Of a stretch of DNA of 64,000 nt, positions 1 to 8,623 are shown piece after piece; the stretch's first letter is position 1, and each line of letters starts with the position of its first letter. Source of the stretch: JAEZBP01 sp963832725 (GTDB taxonomy: Bacteria > Myxococcota_A > Polyangia > Polyangiales > Sandaracinaceae); contig CAWHVG010000002.1 of NCBI GenBank assembly GCA_963832725.1, positions 1,426,001-1,490,000 of the forward strand, given 5' to 3'. Below the pieces are notes generated by a model. The model saw nothing but the letters and a program-made list of their open reading frames with translations. It searched no databases and was not told the origin of the DNA. The position numbers were made by a program, and so were the translations under genes.

Positions 1-406
1 TCACGATGCGCGCGACGACCGCTACCGGCAGGCGCTCGCGGCCCTTTGCCGCGTTGCGCAGGAGGGCGCCGAAGTGGTCGCCCTCGACGTACTCCATGAC
101 GAGGAAGTAGCCGTCGCCCTGCGTGTCGCTGATGTCGAGCGTGCCGACCGCGTTCGGGTGGCGGATGCGCGCCGCCAGCCGCGCCTCGTCGAGGAACATC
201 GAGATGAAGTCCTCGTCGTGCGCCAGGTGCGGGTGGAGCACCTTGACGGCGACCAGCCGCTCGAACCCGGCCACGCCCTGGGCGCGTGCGACGTACACGG
301 TGGCCATGCCGCCCGAGGCGAGCATGCAGAGGACTTCGTAGCGACCGAGTCGGCGGCCTGTGAGGTCGCCGGCCGGCGAGGCGGGCTTGGCAGCGGCGGC
401 GGTCAT
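1..406 (-). CDS. Serine/threonine protein kinase, N-terminal part (runs off the window)
   Basis: About 135 residues of a Hanks-type Ser/Thr kinase are present; the catalytic loop and C-terminus lie beyond base 1. The N-lobe is clear: the glycine-rich loop ASGGMATVY, the lysine in VAVKVLHP, the helix-C glutamate in FLDEARLAARIRHPN, and a hinge-like VMEYVEGD. The ATG at 404-406 overlaps the TGA of the upstream TPR/PEGA gene by one base (TGATG), so the two are almost certainly translationally coupled. Kinases of this type phosphorylate cytoplasmic partners in Myxococcota signalling. The target is unknown, though the coupled envelope protein is a reasonable candidate (inference). Confidence 0.9.
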   Translation of the reverse strand, partial: MTAAAAKPASPAGDLTGRRLGRYEVLCMLASGGMATVYVARAQGVAGFERLVAVKVLHPHLAHDEDFISMFLDEARLAARIRHPNAVGTLDISDTQGDGYFLVMEYVEGDHFGALLRNAAKGRERLPVAVVARIV

Positions 407-1374
407 CAGAATCGTCCTCGTAGACCCGCCGTACCGCCGCTGGGTTGGATCGAGAAGTCGAACGAGACCTGCGGCGCCGCCGGAGGCGCGTTGTCCCAGT
501 CCGTGAAGAACATCATGACGAGCGTCGCCACGCCGACGGCCGCCGTGGCCCCAATCAGGATGTCGGTCCGCAGCTCGCGCGATTGCCCGTCGGCGAGCGC
601 CGCAGCGGTGGGGTTCGCCTCGTACGCCGGCACACCGTCATACATATCGACGATGGACCAGGCGAGCACGCCGCCGAGCGCCGCGGTGGCGACCATGGCG
701 GTGATCGTCCAGCCCAACGGGATGGGGTCGTCGCTCGGCGGCGGCAGGGGCTGGGTCGCCGCGGTCGTCCCTTCCGACGTTTGCGTCGCCGCTTCCGTCG
801 TCGCGACCTGGTCCGGCGGCGGCGGAGGCGGCGCCTCGAAGCGCAGCGTGGTCTGCTCGCCGGCGGGGCCGTTCACCGTCTCGCGCTGCGAGCCGGTCTC
901 GAACGCGGCCTCGACGACGTGATCGGCGTCGGGCTCGACGAAGAAGGAGGGATAGCCCATCACCGCGCCGTCGAGCTGGACGGTGCAGTCCTCACACTCG
1001 ACGTCGACGCGGAAGAAGTGCGGCGCGTTCCGGAGCGCCCGTTCGGCGTCCCGCTGGCCGGCGTTCGGATAGAGCGCCGAGAGGCGCAGCCCGAGGTTTG
1101 CGGCGCGCAGGTCGTTGCCGGCGTGCTCGTAGGCGCGGATGGCCTGCACCAGCGCGGCGCCGGCCGGTGCGAGCCGGTAGGCGGTCTCGAACCAGCGGGC
1201 GGCGCCCGGATAGTCGTGGGCCATGTAAGCCGCGGTGCCCCAATCGTAGGCCTCCCCGGCCGCTTGCCGGTCGCGCGCCGAGACCTCCTGAGCCCGCGCC
1301 AAAGGCGCGGTCAGCGTGGAGAGCGCCACCGCGGACGCCAGAAGGACCGCGGACTTCGCCAACGTTCGAGCCAT
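406..1374 (-). CDS. Exported TPR/PEGA-like protein with two C-terminal membrane segments
   Basis: 322 residues. Residues 1-29 form a signal peptide ending PLARAQ. Residues 35-115 look like TPR helices (DYPGAARWFETAYRLAP). Residues 120-180 are a small beta-rich PEGA-like domain containing CEDC and the YPSFFV stretch. A Pro-rich linker follows, then hydrophobic segments at about 222-243 and 272-290 and a short tail ending GLRGRF. The longer upstream frame was rejected because the signal peptide starts at the ATG at 1374, with a TTGACG/CATGAT promoter just upstream. It is co-transcribed with the kinase (TGATG overlap). The same architecture, including an F(F/L)TDW motif after the last membrane segment, recurs at 40701-41702, so the two are paralogues. 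Molecular role unknown. Confidence 0.8.
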   Translation of the reverse strand: MARTLAKSAVLLASAVALSTLTAPLARAQEVSARDRQAAGEAYDWGTAAYMAHDYPGAARWFETAYRLAPAGAALVQAIRAYEHAGNDLRAANLGLRLSALYPNAGQRDAERALRNAPHFFRVDVECEDCTVQLDGAVMGYPSFFVEPDADHVVEAAFETGSQRETVNGPAGEQTTLRFEAPPPPPPDQVATTEAATQTSEGTTAATQPLPPPSDDPIPLGWTITAMVATAALGGVLAWSIVDMYDGVPAYEANPTAAALADGQSRELRTDILIGATAAVGVATLVMMFFTDWDNAPPAAPQVSFDFSIQPSGGTAGLRGRF

Positions 1375-1386
1375 CCCCGAGCCGGG

Positions 1387-1416
1387 ATCATGGCGGGCGG
1401 GCGACGACACCGTCAA
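1387..1416 (-). promoter_or_regulatory. Predicted sigma-70-type promoter for the TPR/PEGA-kinase operon
   Basis: On the minus strand TTGACG (1411-1416) is followed by an 18-base spacer and CATGAT (1387-1392). The -10 ends 12 bases before the ATG at 1374, giving a very short leader. Confidence 0.5.
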
Positions 1417-1433
1417 GGACGTGGGGACGGTTC

Positions 1434-1452
1434 GTGTACGATTCTCGCACAC
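1434..1452. promoter_or_regulatory. Imperfect inverted repeat, possible operator
   Basis: GTGTACGA-TTC-TCGCACAC: 8-base arms with one mismatch around a 3-base centre, 17 bases upstream of the predicted -35 of the operon at 1374. A repressor or activator site is possible, but nothing identifies the regulator. Confidence 0.3.
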
Positions 1453-1660
1453 TGCGAGGTGCTCCGTCGGTGTCCGGGGACGCCCGTGTCGAGGCCGCGC
1501 TCGTCGAGCTCGAGCGCTCCACTGGCGAAGAGGGCTCGCGCCGAGGGTCGCTCTCCGCGTCGCGCCGAGACGCGGTAGGGGCCGGCGACCCATCGATGGC
1601 GGGCCTGTGCACGCGAGCTCGCCGCGGAGCCCGAGCACGGGCGCGGCGGCTCGCGCGGCC

Positions 1661-1870
1661 TCAGATGCTCGACGACTCGAAGGTGTGCTTGATCAGGTCG
1701 TGGGCGAAAGGCTGCCACGACCAGTCACCGCTCTTCAACGACGCCATCGCGTAGATGGCGCTGAGGGCGATGAAGAGCGTGCCGACCAGCATCGCCAAGT
1801 AGCGCGGCGCCGTGTACTTCTGGTCGACGGCGTTGAGCTTGCCGTGTTCGGACTCCACCATCTCGGCCAT
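1661..1870 (-). CDS. Small single-pass membrane protein (69 aa)
   Basis: The product has a polar N-terminus (MAEMVESEHGKLNAVDQKY), one hydrophobic segment at about residues 27-47 (YLAMLVGTLFIALSAIYAMA), and an aromatic tail containing DWSWQPF. AGGA sits about 8 bases before the ATG at 1870. It lies 53 bases downstream of the radical SAM gene on the same strand and probably shares its mRNA. I recognise no family. The composition is that of a small membrane subunit, but a peptide substrate of the adjacent radical SAM enzyme cannot be excluded. It has no cysteines. Confidence 0.7.
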   Translation of the reverse strand: MAEMVESEHGKLNAVDQKYTAPRYLAMLVGTLFIALSAIYAMASLKSGDWSWQPFAHDLIKHTFESSSI

Positions 1871-1923
1871 GGTCGTTTCCTGTAGGGTCGGTGCGGCGAA
1901 GAGGGAAGCCGCAGAGTGCTGAG

Positions 1924-3174
1924 CTACCCCCTCGGTGAGCGCTTGTCCAGCGTTTTCGGGGTCTCCGCGTCGCTCCCTTCGTCGGGCGTTTGCAGGCCCA
2001 GACGCTCGATGGCGACGTTCTGGCGGGCGGCGCGCCGCTGCTCGGCCTGCCGCTGCCGGGCGAAGCGGGCCATGCTCTCGGCCGTGACCAGCCCGACCTG
2101 CGGCGCGTCGGGATCGCGCATGTCCGGTGGGGGCAGATCGCCGTCGTGCTCGGGGCGCCCGTGGGCGCGGGCCTCGGCGATCCGCCGCTCGAAGTCCGGT
2201 CGCCACTCGGCCAGCGTGCGGAGCGGATAGCTCGGATCGGCGGGATCGGAGATGATCTGCTCCACGATCGGGTCCATCGGCACGAAGACCGGCGCCAGCT
2301 CGGCGGGATCGTAGGCGTTTCCACGATCGAAGAGGCCGCCGCAGATCGACCGGAGCGTGCAGACCGAGCAGCCCTCGGTGTAGACGTGCTCCCAGTCGGT
2401 CTGGCGGACCGTCTGCTTGGCGTCGAGGAAGTGCACCACGCGCTCCTCGCCCTTGACAATCTTGCGCGTCTCGGTGCTCGCCCACGCGAACTCGGTCATG
2501 TAGCAGAGGGGCACGCGCTCGACGCGGAAGGTGCGGCCGCTCTTGTGGAGGAAGCGCAGCGCCCGGTAGAGCGAGAGCTCGAAGTCGGCCAGCTTCGGCG
2601 TGAAGAGGTCCTGGTTGACCTCGGCCCGGCCCATCGAGGGATCGAGGTTGTTCCACACGAAGTGGTGGATGGCCGGGTGCAGCCGGACCAGCTCGCGCAC
2701 GTTCTCGTCGAGGTGGTCGGCGTTGAGCGCGTTGATGACGCAGTTGACGTTGAGGTCGATACCGACCTCGGCGGCGTTGTCGAGCGCGGCGTGGGCTCGC
2801 TCGAGCGTGCCGGCCACGCCGCGGATCCGTTCTTCCACCTCGGGCCGGACCGAGTAGATGGAGACGTGGACCAGCGAGAGCCCGGCGTCGGCCATCTCTC
2901 TGGCGAAGTCGCGGTCCGCCAGCCGAAAGCCGTTGGTGATCATGCGGACGTGCAGGCCCTGGTCCGCGGCGTAGCGGGCGATGCGCGGCAGCTCGGGGTG
3001 GAGCGTGGGCTCGCCGCCGGTCAGGACGACCCCGAAATAGCCGCGCTCCACCAGGTCGTCGACGAGCAGCGCCATCGACTCGAAGGTGTGGACGTACGCG
3101 GTCGTCGGGTTGCTGCAGAACCCGCAGAAGTGGTTGCAGTGCCGGACGACCTGGATGTAGCCGATGTTGGCCAC
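1924..3174 (-). CDS. Radical SAM protein with SPASM/twitch-like C-terminal Cys motif
   Basis: 416 residues from a GTG at 3174. The radical SAM iron-sulfur motif is at the very start: C13-x3-C17-x2-C20 (CNHFCGFC), followed by the SAM-binding GGEP in LTGGEPTLHPELP. A second Cys group, CYM near residue 225 and CSVCTLRSICGG near 270, is typical of SPASM or twitch domains that bind auxiliary Fe-S clusters in peptide- or protein-modifying enzymes. The last ~120 residues are charged and unassigned. No Shine-Dalgarno is visible. Its downstream neighbour is the 69-residue membrane peptide. Substrate unknown; maturation of a peptide or protein side chain is the family expectation. Confidence 0.85.
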   Translation of the reverse strand: MANIGYIQVVRHCNHFCGFCSNPTTAYVHTFESMALLVDDLVERGYFGVVLTGGEPTLHPELPRIARYAADQGLHVRMITNGFRLADRDFAREMADAGLSLVHVSIYSVRPEVEERIRGVAGTLERAHAALDNAAEVGIDLNVNCVINALNADHLDENVRELVRLHPAIHHFVWNNLDPSMGRAEVNQDLFTPKLADFELSLYRALRFLHKSGRTFRVERVPLCYMTEFAWASTETRKIVKGEERVVHFLDAKQTVRQTDWEHVYTEGCSVCTLRSICGGLFDRGNAYDPAELAPVFVPMDPIVEQIISDPADPSYPLRTLAEWRPDFERRIAEARAHGRPEHDGDLPPPDMRDPDAPQVGLVTAESMARFARQRQAEQRRAARQNVAIERLGLQTPDEGSDAETPKTLDKRSPRG

Positions 3175-3239
3175 GGAAGGTGAGTGTCGGTCGCCCGGTC
3201 CGCCCCGTCCAGCGCCGTGTCCCGACGCGGGAGGGTCGT

Positions 3240-4942
3240 TCAGCGGACGGAGCGGGCGATCCGCAGCATTTCGGCGGCGGCGCCGCGGTGGCTCTCCGTG
3301 ATTTCGAGGCCGCCGACCATCCGCGCGATCTCCTCGAGGCGGTCCTTCTCGGCGAGGACCTCGATGTGGCTCTTGGTGCGCTCGCCGTCGGTCGTCTTGG
3401 CCACGCGGTAGTGGCGATCGCCGTAGACCGCAATCTGCGCGAGGTGGGTGACGCAGATGACCTGGTGGTGGCGGGCGACGTCCGCGAGCTTGCGACCGAT
3501 CACCTCCGCGACCGCGCCGCCGACCCCCGTGTCGACCTCGTCGAAGACGTAGAGGCCCGCCAGGCCGACGCCGGTCAGCACCCGCTTGATGGCCAGCATC
3601 GCCCGCGAGAGCTCGCCGCCGCTGGCGATCTTGCGAAGCGCCCTCGGCTCCTCGCCGCGGTTCGGCGCGATCAGGAACTCGACCCGATCGATGCCGGTCT
3701 CGCTCAGGCGCGCGCCGTCCACGCTGAGCTCGCCACCACGCTCGGCCAGCCGCTCGACCTGCACCTCGATCCGCGCCCCGCCCATGCCGAGCGACGCCAG
3801 CTCCTCCGAGATCCGCCGGCCGAGGTCGTCGGCGATGGTCCGGCGCGCGGTCGAGAGCTCGCGCGCGGCGCCGGCCGCCTCCTCCAGCGCTGCTTCGCGA
3901 CCGGTCTCCAGCTCGGCGATCCGAGCCTCGGCCTGATCCAGCTCCGCCAGCTCCCGCGCCGCCGCTTCCCTGTGGGCGAGGATGCTCTCCACGTCGCCGC
4001 CGTACTTCCGGCCGAGGCGCTTGAGCCGGGCCAGCCGGTCCTCGATTTCGGTCAGCCGCTCCGGATCCATGGTGACGTCGCGGGCGTAGCCGCCGAGCTC
4101 CCGCGCGGCCTCCTCGAGCTGGGTCATCGCCGACTCGATGGTGTCGGCCACAGGGCCGAGCTTCGGATCGATGTCCGCCGCCTCGCGCACGTCGTGGGCG
4201 ACCCTACCCAGGATTCGCAGACGGCACCGTCCTGCGCGTAGAGCACGTCCTCGGCGCCGCCCGCCGTCGTCGCGAGCCGCTCGGCGTGCCGGAGCCGCTC
4301 GCGCTCCTCGGCCAGCTCGGTCTCTTCGCCCGGCTGCGGATCGAGCTCCTCAATCTCGCGGATTTGGAAGCGCAGGATGTCTTCGCGCTCGCCGCGGGCG
4401 GCCGCCGCCCGCTCGGCCTCGCGGAGCGCCTGATCGGCCTCGCGAAGGGTCCGATGGGCGGCGCTCACCCGCTCCCGGACGGGGCCGAGCTCGCCGAACG
4501 CGTCCAGGAAGCCGAGGTGCGTGCTCGGGTCGACCAGTGTGTGGTGCTCGTGCTGCGACGAGATGTCGACCAGGCCGGCCACGAGCTCGGCGAGCTGCCC
4601 GGCGGTGGCCAGGCGGCCGTTCAGGTACGCCCGGGTGCGACCGGAGGCGCTCACCACCCGGCGGACCACCAGCTCCGGCTCCGGCTCGAGGCCCGAGCCG
4701 GCCAGTCGTGCCAGCGCGTCGGGCGCGTCGCCGATGTCGAAGAGGGCCTCGACCTCCGCCTGCTTGGCGCCGGTGCGCACCAGCTCGGGGCGACCGCGTC
4801 CGCCGAGCACGAGGGAGAGCGCGTCGATGAGGATGGACTTGCCGGCGCCGGTCTCGCCGGTGATCACGTTCAAGCCCGGGCCGAAGACGACCTCGAGCTG
4901 GTCGATGATGGCCAGATGGCGGACTCGAAGACAGGTCAGCAT
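3240..4942 (-). CDS. recN: DNA repair protein RecN (one frame break)
   Basis: RecN is the SMC-like ATPase that organises double-strand break ends for RecA-dependent repair. The N-terminal half starts at the ATG at 4942 and carries Walker A GETGAGKS, the RAYLNGR and DISSQHEHH motifs, and the start of the coiled coil. The C-terminal half carries the ABC signature ASGGELSRAMLAIK, Walker B YVFDEVDTGVGG and the H-loop VTHLAQIA. The halves are in different frames. Restoring one G in the GG at 4211-4212 gives the continuous AVCESLGRVAHDVREAAD, so a homopolymer deletion is the likely cause. The joined length of about 567 residues is normal for RecN. The gene is divergent from the CBS gene. Confidence 0.92.
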
Positions 4943-5114
4943 GCGTCGGGTGCTCCGCAGGTCCGGTGAGCGTCCCGCCCCGCGCGGTGCGCCCGGACCG
5001 TGGCTCGGCCGAGGACGGATAGCAGCCGCCCCGGACTGACGCACTCGGCTCGCGAAACGCGCTCGCACGCTCCGAGGTGGTTGCGCGGCGGCGCGCGGTG
5101 ACGACATCGAGGCC

Positions 5115-5867
5115 ATGGCCAAGTTCGTCCACGAGATCATGAACCCCGAGCTCTTCTCCGTCGGCCCCGACGAGAAGCCCGAAATGGCGATGCTCGGCCT
5201 CCTGGCCCTGGGCATCACCACCGCGCCGGTCCTGGGCGAGGACGGCAAGCCGCTCGGCGTCGTCTCGCTGCGGGATCTGGTGGGCGAGCTCGGGGGGACG
5301 CGGGCGGCGGAGCGGATGCACATCCCGGCCGTGAGCGTCGGGCGGGACGCCAGCGTCGCGGACGCGGCGAGCGCGCTCGACGAGGCGAACCTGCATCACC
5401 TGGTGGTCGTGGACGGTGACGGGAAAGCCGTCGGCATGCTCTCCAGCCTGGACGTCGTGCGGGCGCTGAGCGGCAAGCCGGTCCGGCATCCGGACGCGTT
5501 CCCCCATCGGGACCCGTCGGGGGTGGCCTGGTCCGATCCGGTGGAGCTCGACCTCGACCACAGCGGCGCGGCGCCGGACGGACCGGGGCTCTTCGTGCTC
5601 GTCTACGGTTCCGCTCGGCGGCCGGAGATCCCCGTCTGGGCGGAGGCGGCGTCCAACGTTCGCACGCGCATCGACGAGCTCCTCTCGATCCCCCAGACGG
5701 ATCGGCCGCTCCTGGCCCGCATCCTGGAGCGGGACGTGAGCCACCTGCGCTTTCGCGCCGCACGCGTGAGCGATCCGGCGGACCGCGACGCCGCGCTGCG
5801 GCGGGCTCAGGAGGAGGTCGCCAGCGCGTCTGGGCTGCCGCAGCCGTCCCCGCGCTCGCGCCGCTGA
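5115..5867 (+). CDS. Tandem CBS-domain protein
   Basis: 250 residues. Two CBS domains occupy roughly residues 5-60 (VHEIMNPELFSVGPDE, then GVVSLRDLVGEL) and 65-125 (MHIPAVSVGRD, then GMLSSLDVVRALSG). CBS pairs bind adenine nucleotides and regulate partner proteins. The C-terminal half (LFVLVYGSARRPEIPVW onward) is soluble and unassigned; it is not a channel, IMPDH or kinase domain. The gene is divergent from recN and converges with the response regulator four bases away. No Shine-Dalgarno is evident before the ATG. Confidence 0.82.
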   Translation: MAKFVHEIMNPELFSVGPDEKPEMAMLGLLALGITTAPVLGEDGKPLGVVSLRDLVGELGGTRAAERMHIPAVSVGRDASVADAASALDEANLHHLVVVDGDGKAVGMLSSLDVVRALSGKPVRHPDAFPHRDPSGVAWSDPVELDLDHSGAAPDGPGLFVLVYGSARRPEIPVWAEAASNVRTRIDELLSIPQTDRPLLARILERDVSHLRFRAARVSDPADRDAALRRAQEEVASASGLPQPSPRSRR

Positions 5868-5871
5868 TCGT

Positions 5872-6270
5872 TCAGCGGAGCGCGATCCCGTCCCACTCGA
5901 GCAGCCACTCGCAGATCCGGTCCACCGCCGCGCGAGGGCCGGCGACCTTCTCGATGCTGCCGTCGGCCCGGCAGGCGAGGGCGCGACGCGCCAGATCGGC
6001 GCCGTCGATCGCGGACCAGAGGACGACGCGGGTATCGGAGAGCTCCGGGTCGGCCCGCACCAGCTCCACCAGGGAAGGGCCGTCCAGGCCCGGCATCATC
6101 ACGTCGAGCACCACCAGCGCGGGGCGGTGGGCGGCGATGGCTTCCAGCAGGCCGAACGCGCGCGTCTGCGTGACGACCTGGGCGCGCGTGGGTCGCAGCG
6201 CCAGCTCGAGGAGGCGGACGTTGTCGGGATCGTCGTCGACGACGAGGATGACGGGCGGTTCGGACGGCAT
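5872..6270 (-). CDS. Single-domain response regulator (CheY-like receiver)
   Basis: 132 residues from the ATG at 6270 (MPSEPP). An in-frame TTG at 6333 would add 21 unstructured residues. The fold landmarks are the acidic pocket VVDDDPDNVRLLE, the phospho-acceptor Asp in VLDVMMPGLDG, the Thr/Ser switch in VVLWSA, and a Lys in SIEKVAGP. There is no output domain, so it probably acts by protein contact within a phosphorelay. No kinase is adjacent. It converges on the CBS gene. Confidence 0.85.
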   Translation of the reverse strand: MPSEPPVILVVDDDPDNVRLLELALRPTRAQVVTQTRAFGLLEAIAAHRPALVVLDVMMPGLDGPSLVELVRADPELSDTRVVLWSAIDGADLARRALACRADGSIEKVAGPRAAVDRICEWLLEWDGIALR

Positions 6271-6370
6271 CGTGGGCGCGCGCTGGGGGAGCTGCCTGCG
6301 CTCAGTTTCTCCTGGGGGAGGCGTATGCGCCAAAAAGCGAGGCGATCCTCCCCAACTGTCATCGAGACGG

Positions 6371-6817
6371 TCAGGGCACGATCACGCCGGCGAGCAGGAC
6401 GCCGGCGAGCAGGACGCCGGCGACGGCGCCTGCGCTGGGGAGCGCGAACGCGAGCAAGGGCAGGCGGAGCCCCGCGAATCCATAGCGACCGATCCAGGCG
6501 AAGAGGGCTCCGGGCAGAATCGCGGCGAGCGCTCCACCGAGCACGTGTCGGCCCGTGTGCACCGGATCGCAGAGGGCACCCGCCGTCGCCGTGGCGATGA
6601 ATGTTCCGAGGGCGGCGGCTCCTCCCCAGAGCATCGCCGTCCGCGGATTCCCTCCCCCCATCGCGGCCTCCTTTTGCGCGCGAAGCCAGCGAGCGAGCGG
6701 TGGCAGGGGGATGCGACCGAGGAGCGGGAGCAGCACGGGCGGGCCGAGCCACGGGCCGAGCGCGACGGCGAACCAGAAGACCACGGTTTCCAGCTGGGTC
6801 ACGGAGACCTCGTCCAT
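6371..6817 (-). CDS. Small integral membrane protein
   Basis: 148 residues with four or five hydrophobic segments, beginning with a 25-residue stretch after MDEVSVTQLET. The ATG at 6817 is preferred over the in-frame ATG at 6845 because GGAG lies about 8 bases before it. The C-terminus AGVLLAGVLLAGVIVP is encoded by a short tandem repeat (units of about 15 bases at 6383-6425). I recognise no family. A basic patch, RWLRAQKEAA, separates the membrane segments. Confidence 0.65.
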   Translation of the reverse strand: MDEVSVTQLETVVFWFAVALGPWLGPPVLLPLLGRIPLPPLARWLRAQKEAAMGGGNPRTAMLWGGAAALGTFIATATAGALCDPVHTGRHVLGGALAAILPGALFAWIGRYGFAGLRLPLLAFALPSAGAVAGVLLAGVLLAGVIVP

Positions 6818-6996
6818 CTTTCTACGCTCCGCGTGGCGGTTCATCCCCGGCGATGTCCGACGCGGCGAGCTTCTCGTCGAGCGCTCCCCATCGGGCCCTT
6901 CAGCGCGCGCCGGTGTCGAAGGGGATCCGCACGCGGGCGGGGCAACGCCGGGGTGTCGGCGGCCAAGGAGGGAGCGTCTGGGGGTTCGGAGCGGAG

Positions 6997-7679
6997 ATGC
7001 GCTTCCATTGGATGGGTCTCCTCGGGCTCTTGTGGCTGAGCCCGGCGCTCGGGCGTGCGCAGGCGCCGCTCGAGGTGCCGGGGTACGCGCCGGCCTCGCA
7101 CGTGCCGGCGGATGGTGACGGACCTCGGCAGATCGTCGTCGCGCTGCACGGCAACTTCGACCGGCCCGAGTGGATGTGCGCGAGCTGGGCTCCGGTGGTC
7201 GCCGGCCGGGCGTTCTTGCTCTGCCCGCGCGGGTGTCGCGGACGGACGCTGCGGACGACCGTTGGACGCTGCCGCCGGCGCGCGAGCTCGACCAGGAGAT
7301 CCGCGCCGGCATCGGCGCGCTCGAGCACCGGTACCCGGGCCGCGTCGATGCCGAGCGCGTCGTGTGGGTCGGCTTCTCGCTGGGCGCGCACCGCATCGCC
7401 GAGATGGCCGTCGCGGATCCAGCGCGCTTCGCGCGCGTGCAGCTCGTCGAAGGAGGTCGCGCGATGTGGCGACCCCGCGGCACCCGACGGTTCGTGCGCG
7501 GGGGTGGGCGCGTGGCCTGGGTGTGCGGCCTCTCGTGGTGCGAGGAGCGTGCGCGTGGCGCGCTGCGCGGCGTCCCCGACGACGTCGGTCGCGTGGAACG
7601 CATCCCGGCCGCGCACAGCGATCGCGAGCGAATGATGCCGGCGATCCGGAGAGCCTTCGAGTGGCTCGTGGACGACTGA
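6997..7679 (+). CDS. Secreted alpha/beta-hydrolase (esterase-like), one frame break
   Basis: Starts at the ATG at 6997 behind a GGAGCGGAG ribosome site and encodes a signal peptide (MRFHWMGLLGLLWLSPALG). The oxyanion region is VVALHGNFDRPEW, the nucleophile elbow is GFSLG in WVGFSLGAHRIAEM, and a likely catalytic His is in IPAAHSDRE near the end. The frame changes at 7231-7233: one extra G in the GGG gives CPRGVSRTDAADDRW, joining the two halves. The family resembles dienelactone or phospholipase/carboxylesterase hydrolases. Substrate unknown; the product is predicted to act outside the inner membrane. Confidence 0.78.
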
Positions 7680-7964
7680 CCGCCTGACGCATGCCCGCGG
7701 CTGCCTTCGGCGAGGACCCGGACCCGGCGCGACGACGCTCGCATCGTGGGGCCGGCGTGGGTTCGACCCGAATCGCGCCGACATTCCGTCGGGGCCGACA
7801 CCTTCCGGCAGGGGGGCGGGGCGAAATCGGCTCGCGGAGAGGCTCATGCGGCCGGGCGCCGGCCTCGGGTTGACCGGCGCGCTCCTGGGCAGCACCGTTT
7901 TCCGTGTCTGGGATGGCCTGTTCGCTGCTGGTTATTGCTGTTCTTCCGGTTTGCCTTAAGGCAT

Positions 7965-8441
7965 TCAGGCGAGTGCCTCTTCCACATCCTCAAACACGTG
8001 CTCGATCGTACTTTCTGGCACTCTGAGTTCGAGGACATCGCTGTCAATAAAGTGTCTGGTCACGATCCTCTGCTCGCGACCATCTGAGACAACTACGACC
8101 AGGTAGTCATCCAGGCTCTCGCACAGGTTCGGGCTCAACAGAAAAGCGCCATACTGCTGTATGCTTGAGACACTGTCCGCGAGGTCTCCGTTGGCGTCGA
8201 ACAATGTGTCGTAAATGATGTCAAGACACCGTTGCGATGACTCCCGAAAGAGCATCGGGTTCACACGTTCGAAGGCCCGGGAGCGAAATCTGGCGAGCTG
8301 TTCCACGAGCGCCCCCGTCGTGCCGTAGAGTGCCGGATCTCCGACGGGATGACCCTTCAGCCAGAGCCGAATACCACAGAAACCCATTGGGCCTGCGTCC
8401 AACTGAACCCCTACGAGATTGGCGTCTCCGATAAGGGTCAT
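7965..8441 (-). CDS. Orphan polymorphic-toxin immunity-type protein (Imm42-like?)
   Basis: 158 residues from the ATG at 8441, with GAGGG seven bases upstream. Base composition is visibly less GC-rich than any neighbour. The N-terminus (MTLIGDANLVGVQLD, then CGIRLWLKGHPVGD) follows the pattern GD...(W/L)xxG..(I/V)GD of small cytoplasmic immunity proteins found beside polymorphic toxins. I think Imm42 or a relative, but the family number is a guess. No toxin gene is adjacent, so it may protect against toxins from other cells. A 12-base palindrome (7952-7963) lies just past the stop. Confidence 0.6.
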   Translation of the reverse strand: MTLIGDANLVGVQLDAGPMGFCGIRLWLKGHPVGDPALYGTTGALVEQLARFRSRAFERVNPMLFRESSQRCLDIIYDTLFDANGDLADSVSSIQQYGAFLLSPNLCESLDDYLVVVVSDGREQRIVTRHFIDSDVLELRVPESTIEHVFEDVEEALA

Positions 8442-8623
8442 GGCTGACCCTCGAAGCGGGCTCGTATGTACCTGGGGACTTGGAGGCCTCTCTCGGACGC
8501 TCTTGTGCCGTTCCAATGCACCATGCCGTTACTTCCTTGGTGCCGATAGTGGCACTCCCCCGGCGCCGGGGAGGGAGCGCAGGCGGCGGGCGAAATGCGA
8601 GAGCCTCCCGGCCCTCGCGAATC

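Noticed and set aside
445..1578. 377-codon plus-strand frame over the TPR/PEGA gene
   Set aside because: Shadow frame, Arg/Val-rich with no signal or domain; the opposite strand has a signal peptide, membrane segments and a coupled kinase.
3180..4241. 353-codon plus-strand frame over recN
   Set aside because: Shadow of RecN, whose ABC signature and Walker B are clear on the minus strand.
7741..7800. GGGTTCGACCC resembling a tRNA T-arm
   Set aside because: No matching acceptor, D or anticodon stems can be folded around it.
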